Positions 58,920 to 64,000 of a DNA stretch of 64,000 bases are shown in pieces. The notes beneath the pieces were generated by a model, which was not told where the DNA came from, ran no database searches, and saw only the letters and a list, made by a program, of their open reading frames with translations. Each line of letters opens with the position of its first letter. Within the stretch, counting starts at the first letter, position 1. This DNA comes from Syntrophaceae bacterium UBA6112 (GTDB taxonomy: Bacteria; Desulfobacterota; Syntrophia; Syntrophales; UBA5619): contig DIWG01000018.1 of the NCBI GenBank assembly GCA_002423465.1, forward strand, positions 19,719 through 83,718, in the 5' to 3' direction. The position numbers were made by a program, and so were the translations under genes.

Positions 58920-60901
58920 CTGGGGAATCTCGAAAATGGATGAAATTCAGGATTGCCACATTGCTGGCTTTTTTCCTGGTGCTGTTCATCGCCCTCGCCT
59001 CGCGCGCCTTTCAACTGCAGATTCTGTCCGGCAAGGAGCTGAAGGCCCTTGCCCAAAAACAGCATACGCAGACTCTTCTGCTGCAACCGGAAAGAGGGAT
59101 CATCTTTGACCGGAACGGTGAAAAGATGGCCGCCACCATCATGGCCGATTCCGTCTGCGCCGATCCGTCGAAAATCAGCAAACCCGGCGAGGTGGCTGGG
59201 CGCCTCGCAGCCATTCTCCAGACGGATAAGATGGTTCTCCAGAAAAAACTGTCCGGTACGAAGAATTTCTGCTGGCTCGCCCGGAGAATCGCCCCCGAAC
59301 AGGCCAATCTCGTGCAGGAATTGGGCGTCGACGGGATTTTTATCGTGAAGGAACCCAAGCGTTACTATCCCGGTGGCGAACTGGCCGGCCACCTGATCGG
59401 TTTCGTCGGCATGGACGCCACCGGTCTGGAAGGGATCGAGCTGCGCTATGACCGCTACCTGAAGGGCGCCCCCGAAAAACTGATCTGGACAAGAGACGCC
59501 AAAGGGAAGCGGCTCTACCCTCGCGTGGAGAGGCCCGAAACCATTCGTAAGGAAAATTACAGCCTCGTCCTGACCATCGACACCCGAATCCAGAATCTGG
59601 TGGAATCCCACCTGAAGGCCGCCGTGAAGGATAAGGGCGCCAAGGGGGGTTTTGCAATCGTCATGGATCCCCGGACGGGCGAAATCCTCGCCTTGGCGAA
59701 CGAGCTGGGGTTCGACCCCAACCGTTTCTCCGCGGTCAACCCCGCGACCGGGAAAAACAAGGCGATCACCGACAGTTTCGATCCCGGCTCCACCTTCAAA
59801 CCTTTTCTGGCGGCCGCCGCCCTGGAAGAGGGCGTCGTCCAGGAAACGGATCTGTTCAACTGCGAAAACGGCCATTATAGAATTGCCGACCGGGTGTTCC
59901 ACGAGGCGCAACGCAAGCGCCACGGCGCCCTGAGCGTTCACGACATTCTCAAATATTCTAGCAACATCGGCTCGATCAAGATTTCAGAAAAGCTGGGCAA
60001 GGAGAAATTCTACCAGTACATCCGCAAGTTCGGGTTTGGCGCCAAAACCGGCATCGACCTCCCCGGCGAGGTGAATGGACTCCTCCGGCCGGTGGAGAAA
60101 TGGACCCGTGTGGACGCGGCAACTGTTGCATTCGGCCAGGGGATCTCCGTGACGGCCATCCAGCTTATCACCGCCCTCTCCAGCGTAGCCAACCAGGGGG
60201 TCCTGATGAAACCCTTCATCGTCCGAGGGCTCATGGACGAGAAGGGAGCCCTCGTCCAGGCCTATCATCCGACAGTGGTCCGCCGGGTCATCTCCTCCGA
60301 AACGGCTAAGCGACTGACGGCTATCCTGACCGATGTGGTCGGCATGGAAGACGGCACCGGCAAACATGCCCGCATCCTGAACGTCGCCGTCGCCGGGAAG
60401 ACGGGCACCTCGCAGAAATTTGACTTTGCACGGAGAGCTTACTCCTCCCAACGGGTCAAGACCTCCTTCATGGGTTTTTTCCCTTCAGAGAACCCGCAGA
60501 TCGCAATTCTGGTCATCCTGGACGAACCGCAGAAGGACCGCTGGGGAGGGGTGGCAGCCGCCCCTGTCTTTAAAAGTATCAGCGAAAAGCTGCTAACCTG
60601 TTTCCGAACGAACATCCGGGAAAACGCCGCCCCGGAGGAGGGTCAACCCGTCAGCGACGATATGAAGGTCCGGCTCGCTTCCGCGCAGGAGGGGCTTACG
60701 AATACGGGAACGGATATGGACGAAACGGTCATGCCGAACTTCCGGGGGATGACGATCCGCGAAGTTCTGAAAAAATCGAAAGAAAAAGGAATTGAGGTCC
60801 GTGTGATCGGAAGCGGCTGGGCGACCGCCCAGCAACCGGCGGCGGGTATTCCCACGGCGGAAAGCCGCCTCTGCACGGTCACCTTCGGGTTGGGTTCATG
60901 A
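58916..60901 (+). CDS. ftsI: Peptidoglycan transpeptidase FtsI (PBP3) with C-terminal PASTA domain
   Basis: A 661-residue class B penicillin-binding protein for septal wall synthesis. One N-terminal helix at about 13-30, a dimer/pedestal domain, then the transpeptidase with Ser292 in GSTFKPF, SSN at 348-350 and KTGT at 495-498. Residues about 592-661 form a PASTA-like domain (VMPNFRGMTIREVLKKSKEKGIEVRVIGSG), as in SpoVD and some deltaproteobacterial FtsI. It starts in an ATGA overlap with ftsL. Confidence 0.94.
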   Translation: MTGESRKWMKFRIATLLAFFLVLFIALASRAFQLQILSGKELKALAQKQHTQTLLLQPERGIIFDRNGEKMAATIMADSVCADPSKISKPGEVAGRLAAILQTDKMVLQKKLSGTKNFCWLARRIAPEQANLVQELGVDGIFIVKEPKRYYPGGELAGHLIGFVGMDATGLEGIELRYDRYLKGAPEKLIWTRDAKGKRLYPRVERPETIRKENYSLVLTIDTRIQNLVESHLKAAVKDKGAKGGFAIVMDPRTGEILALANELGFDPNRFSAVNPATGKNKAITDSFDPGSTFKPFLAAAALEEGVVQETDLFNCENGHYRIADRVFHEAQRKRHGALSVHDILKYSSNIGSIKISEKLGKEKFYQYIRKFGFGAKTGIDLPGEVNGLLRPVEKWTRVDAATVAFGQGISVTAIQLITALSSVANQGVLMKPFIVRGLMDEKGALVQAYHPTVVRRVISSETAKRLTAILTDVVGMEDGTGKHARILNVAVAGKTGTSQKFDFARRAYSSQRVKTSFMGFFPSENPQIAILVILDEPQKDRWGGVAAAPVFKSISEKLLTCFRTNIRENAAPEEGQPVSDDMKVRLASAQEGLTNTGTDMDETVMPNFRGMTIREVLKKSKEKGIEVRVIGSGWATAQQPAAGIPTAESRLCTVTFGLGS

Positions 60902-60910
60902 GGAGTCCGG

Positions 60911-62443
60911 ATGCGACTTTCCGAGCTGACGAGAGGAATCGAAATACTGGGAATCGCAGGGAGTCCGGACGACGAAGTCCGTTCAGTCTGCTACGACTCG
61001 CGGCAGTGCAAACCTGACGATCTCTTCGTAGCGATTCACGGCCTCCGGGCCGACGGCCATGAATTTATCGCTGATGCCGTCGCTCGCGGCGGCCGCTTCA
61101 TCCTGCACGAGCGGGATTTTATCCCCCCCCCCGGCGTCACGGCCATCCGCGTCCGGGACAGCCGTCAGGTTCTCGGCCGCCTCGGGGGAAATTTCTTCGG
61201 CCACCCCTCCGCCCGGCTCTGTCTCATCGCCGTCGTCGGAACGAACGGGAAAACCACAATCTCCTATCTGCTGGAGGCGATCCTCCGGGCTGCGGGCCAT
61301 TCGGTCGGCGTCCTGGGAACGGTAAACTACCGCTTCGGCGAAAAGCATTTCCCTGCCCCGAATACCACGCCTGAATCCTTCGAGATGCAGCGGATCCTCC
61401 GGGAGATGGCCGACCAGGGAATCACGCATGTTGTGACGGAGGTGTCGTCCCACGCAATCGACCTGCACCGGGTCGACGACTGCGCATTCGACCTGGGGAT
61501 TTTCACCAATCTCACGCAGGATCACCTCGACTACCACCGGACGATGGAGAACTACTTCCAGGCCAAAAAACGTTTTTTTACGGAGGTGCTCCCCGCCGGC
61601 GGTAAGAATCATCCGCGGCGGATGATCATCAACGGCGACGATCCCTGGGGGCAGCGAATCATCCGGGAGGTCCCGGACGGCTGTTTCACGTACGGACTCG
61701 ACACCCCTTGCGATGTCACGGCCGATCTCTTACGCCTCTCCCTCGGAGGAACCGAAGTGAGACTCCATATCCAAGGGGAGACGCTCGACATCGCATCTCC
61801 GCTGCCGGGGAGATTCAACCTCTACAATATCCTGGCCGCAACAGCGGCAGCCGGAGCCATAGCGATCCCAACAGAGGCCATCCGGAACGGAATCGGAGGT
61901 CTCGCCCAGATTCCGGGACGCATGGAGAAGGTGAGCGCGGCGGGACAACCCGCCGTTTTCGTTGATTACGCCCACACGGACGACGCCCTGCAACGGGTCC
62001 TACAGAATCTCTCCACTTTTCGGACAAGGAGGATCATCACCGTTTTCGGATGCGGCGGCGACCGTGACCGCGGAAAGAGGCCGCTGATGGGTGAGGCCGC
62101 AACCGCGGGCAGCGATCTGGCCATCGTGACCTCGGACAACCCGCGAACGGAGGATCCCCTCGCCATCATCCGGGAAATTGAAACAGGCATCCGGACGCCG
62201 AAATTCATCGACATCGGGGAATGCGAACGTCATCCAGGCCAAAGAGGCTACCTCGTCCTTCCCGACCGGAGAGAGGCCATTGCCGCGGCCATCGGGCTTG
62301 CCGGTACCGCAGACATCGTTCTCATCGCCGGGAAGGGGCACGAGGATTACCAGATCATCGGCAACCGGAAGTTCCCCTTCGACGACCGGGTAATCGCGCG
62401 GGAGGCGCTGAGTCTTTGGCAGACCGGGAGGAAAGGGTCATGA
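60911..62443 (+). CDS. murE: UDP-MurNAc-L-Ala-D-Glu:meso-diaminopimelate ligase MurE
   Basis: A 510-residue cytoplasmic Mur ligase. The ATP-binding loop is GTNGKTT (110-116), followed by EVSSHAIDLHRVDDCAFDLG and FVDYAHTDDALQRVLQ. The DNPR motif in TSDNPRTEDP recognises meso-diaminopimelate and marks a Gram-negative-type peptide. It adds the third residue of the stem peptide. It overlaps murF by 4 bases. Confidence 0.96.
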   Translation: MRLSELTRGIEILGIAGSPDDEVRSVCYDSRQCKPDDLFVAIHGLRADGHEFIADAVARGGRFILHERDFIPPPGVTAIRVRDSRQVLGRLGGNFFGHPSARLCLIAVVGTNGKTTISYLLEAILRAAGHSVGVLGTVNYRFGEKHFPAPNTTPESFEMQRILREMADQGITHVVTEVSSHAIDLHRVDDCAFDLGIFTNLTQDHLDYHRTMENYFQAKKRFFTEVLPAGGKNHPRRMIINGDDPWGQRIIREVPDGCFTYGLDTPCDVTADLLRLSLGGTEVRLHIQGETLDIASPLPGRFNLYNILAATAAAGAIAIPTEAIRNGIGGLAQIPGRMEKVSAAGQPAVFVDYAHTDDALQRVLQNLSTFRTRRIITVFGCGGDRDRGKRPLMGEAATAGSDLAIVTSDNPRTEDPLAIIREIETGIRTPKFIDIGECERHPGQRGYLVLPDRREAIAAAIGLAGTADIVLIAGKGHEDYQIIGNRKFPFDDRVIAREALSLWQTGRKGS

Positions 62444-63870
62444 CGAACGGGGCGCCGATCCTTTCCGTCGGTGAGATTCTGAAGGCCACGGGAGGCGCCT
62501 TGCTCCGGGGCGGCAGCGGCTGGTCCTGCCGGGGGATCTCAACGGACACGCGAACCCTGGCCGCGGGAAACCTCTTCATCGCTCTGGAAGGGGAACATTT
62601 CAACGGCCATGACTGCCTGGCAAAGGCCGCTGAGCGGGGGGCCGCCGGACTCCTCATCCGGGCGGACGCTGCTGGAAAACTGACCGCCACGCCGGAGGGG
62701 CTGCCGACCATCGGCGTCCAGGACACCCTGCGGGCGCTCGGCGACATCGCCCGCGACTGGCGACGGCATTTCCCCATTCCGGTGGTTGCGATCACCGGAA
62801 GTTCCGGAAAGACCACAACCAAAGAAATGGTCGCCGCGATTGCCGCGCGCACACGGACCGTCCTCAGAACGGAAGGCAACCTGAACAACCAAATCGGCCT
62901 CCCCCTGACCCTGCTCGGCCTGCACGGGAAACACGAGCTCGCCGTCATCGAGATGGGGACGAACAGTCCGGGAGAGATCTCAATCCTGGCGGCCATCGCC
63001 GAACCGGACGTCGGCGTGATCACGAACATCGGCCCCGCCCACCTCGAAGGGCTGGGCTCCCTGGAAGCGATCCGGGAGGAAAAAGGGTCTCTTTTTGAAA
63101 TGATGGCCGGACGGGGCACGGCGATCCTCAACCGCGACGACCCGGCAATCGGTCTGCTTGCGGGACGCTGGCAGGGAAAACGGACCATTTTTGGCCTCAG
63201 CGAAGGCGCCGAGGTCACCGCCCGACGGATCGAACCGGCCGGACCGGAGGGGGTCCGTTTCAACCTCCTGATCGACGGGATCGGCATCCCGGTTTTTTTG
63301 TCGATCCCTGGAGAACACAATGTGATGAACGCCCTCGCCGCGAGCGCTACGGCATGGTCGATCGGTTTCGACCGTCATGAGATCGCGGAGGGTCTCGCCG
63401 CCTTCCGTACGGTCCCCGGCAGGAGTGAGATCCGGCGGCTCGGAAACGGCGCCTTCCTGATGATCGATACCTACAATGCAAATCCCGCCTCGGTTCGGGA
63501 GGCGCTGAAAACCCTTCTGGGGTTGCGAGGAAACGGCGATGCCGTTGTAATCCTGGGCGACATGCTGGAATTGGGGAAACAATCGGAGCCGTTGCATGCG
63601 GACATCGGGACGCTCCTTGCGGATGCAAACGTGAACTACATTTTTCTCAAAGGATCCCTGACAGGGGCTTTGGCGACCGGAGCCATCCGGCGCGGATTTT
63701 CGGCGGAGCGAATCACATTTTTCGAGGACCCTGAGGAGGTTGTCGTTTCCCTGCGGTCCCGTCTGAAAAAGGACGACTGGATCTTGATCAAGGGATCGCG
63801 AAAGATGAAAATGGAAGCGGTGGCGGAGAAGATCATCGCGGCATTTGACCTGAAACCGCAAACGGTGTAG
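62440..63870 (+). CDS. murF: UDP-MurNAc-tripeptide:D-Ala-D-Ala ligase MurF
   Basis: A 476-residue Mur ligase starting MTNGAPILSVGEILKAT. The ATP loop is GSSGKTTTKEM; the central part has NLNNQIGLPLTLLGL and IEMGTNSPGEI, and the C-terminal domain has DTYNANPASVREALKTL. It adds the D-Ala-D-Ala dipeptide. Its ATG forms an ATGA overlap with the murE stop. The window ends 130 bases later, where mraY would be expected. Confidence 0.95.
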   Translation: MTNGAPILSVGEILKATGGALLRGGSGWSCRGISTDTRTLAAGNLFIALEGEHFNGHDCLAKAAERGAAGLLIRADAAGKLTATPEGLPTIGVQDTLRALGDIARDWRRHFPIPVVAITGSSGKTTTKEMVAAIAARTRTVLRTEGNLNNQIGLPLTLLGLHGKHELAVIEMGTNSPGEISILAAIAEPDVGVITNIGPAHLEGLGSLEAIREEKGSLFEMMAGRGTAILNRDDPAIGLLAGRWQGKRTIFGLSEGAEVTARRIEPAGPEGVRFNLLIDGIGIPVFLSIPGEHNVMNALAASATAWSIGFDRHEIAEGLAAFRTVPGRSEIRRLGNGAFLMIDTYNANPASVREALKTLLGLRGNGDAVVILGDMLELGKQSEPLHADIGTLLADANVNYIFLKGSLTGALATGAIRRGFSAERITFFEDPEEVVVSLRSRLKKDDWILIKGSRKMKMEAVAEKIIAAFDLKPQTV

Positions 63871-64000
63871 GGTTCACCACAAAAAAGCACCGGATGCATC
63901 GGGAAGGCTGTAGAAATGCTTTTTCATCTTTTATATCCACTGCATGCAACATACTCATTTTTCAATGTCTTTCGTTACATCACCTTCCGGACGATCTATG

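Noticed and set aside
1..64000. CRISPR arrays, tRNA or rRNA genes
   Set aside because: No regularly spaced repeats, cloverleaf sequences or rRNA segments were recognised on either strand by eye.

Overview
This is a chromosomal segment of a GC-rich, Gram-negative, anaerobic bacterium. It is probably a deltaproteobacterium (Desulfobacterota, Syntrophales-like). That placement is inferred from Tol-Pal, lipoproteins, MurE with a DNPR motif (meso-DAP type), SelB/FdhD, a FeoA-FeoB fusion and many radical SAM proteins; no rRNA marker is present. I saw no tRNA, rRNA or CRISPR array.

Layout. 1-5.1 kb: amidohydrolase end, cupin, ACT-malic enzyme, FeoAB. 5.1-30.1 kb, almost all on the minus strand: a large accessory fatty-acid/polyketide-like cluster with five ketosynthase-fold proteins (one without catalytic residues, like a chain-length factor), three acyl carrier proteins, three dehydratase-type hotdog proteins, a thioesterase, a CrtI-like FAD oxidoreductase, four radical SAM proteins (two with a cobalamin-binding-type N-terminus, two paralogues with a Cys-rich tail), and PlsC- and PlsY-type acyltransferases. 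It is interrupted at 12.5-19.3 kb by two zinc alcohol dehydrogenases, a transglutaminase-like protein, a ThDP enzyme, an SCP2-like protein and an AT-rich lipoprotein. 30391-33619: an intact IS1-type element with 22-bp inverted ends, an 8-bp target duplication and three passenger genes. 33.7-41.6 kb: polysaccharide deacetylases, an MFS transporter, PspC, a C-terminal processing protease, a TPR lipoprotein and a DUF4292-like lipoprotein. 41.6-46.8 kb: tolQ-tolR-tolA-tolB-pal-ybgF. 46.9-49.6 kb: epmB-efp-epmA. 49.8-55.4 kb: baeRF-like protein, lectin-like secreted protein, YhaM-like nuclease, fdhD, selB. 55.6-63.9 kb: ruvX, mltG, then the start of the dcw cluster (mraZ, rsmH, ftsL, ftsI, murE, murF) with a clear promoter and MraZ-type operator.

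How the genes fit together. The 5-30 kb cluster has the parts to build a carrier-bound, repeatedly dehydrated acyl chain (KS/CLF, ACPs, DHs), to modify it by radical chemistry and FAD-dependent desaturation or isomerisation, and to put it on glycerol phosphate (PlsY/PlsC). Its gene content recalls aryl-polyene clusters and the clusters proposed for anammox ladderane lipids, but it matches neither; no ketoreductase or aromatic starter enzyme is present here. It is the best candidate for an undescribed system, an unusual polyunsaturated or alicyclic membrane lipid. The product is inference. The second notable element is the IS1-type transposon, whose passenger genes share a sequence motif and a candidate operator.
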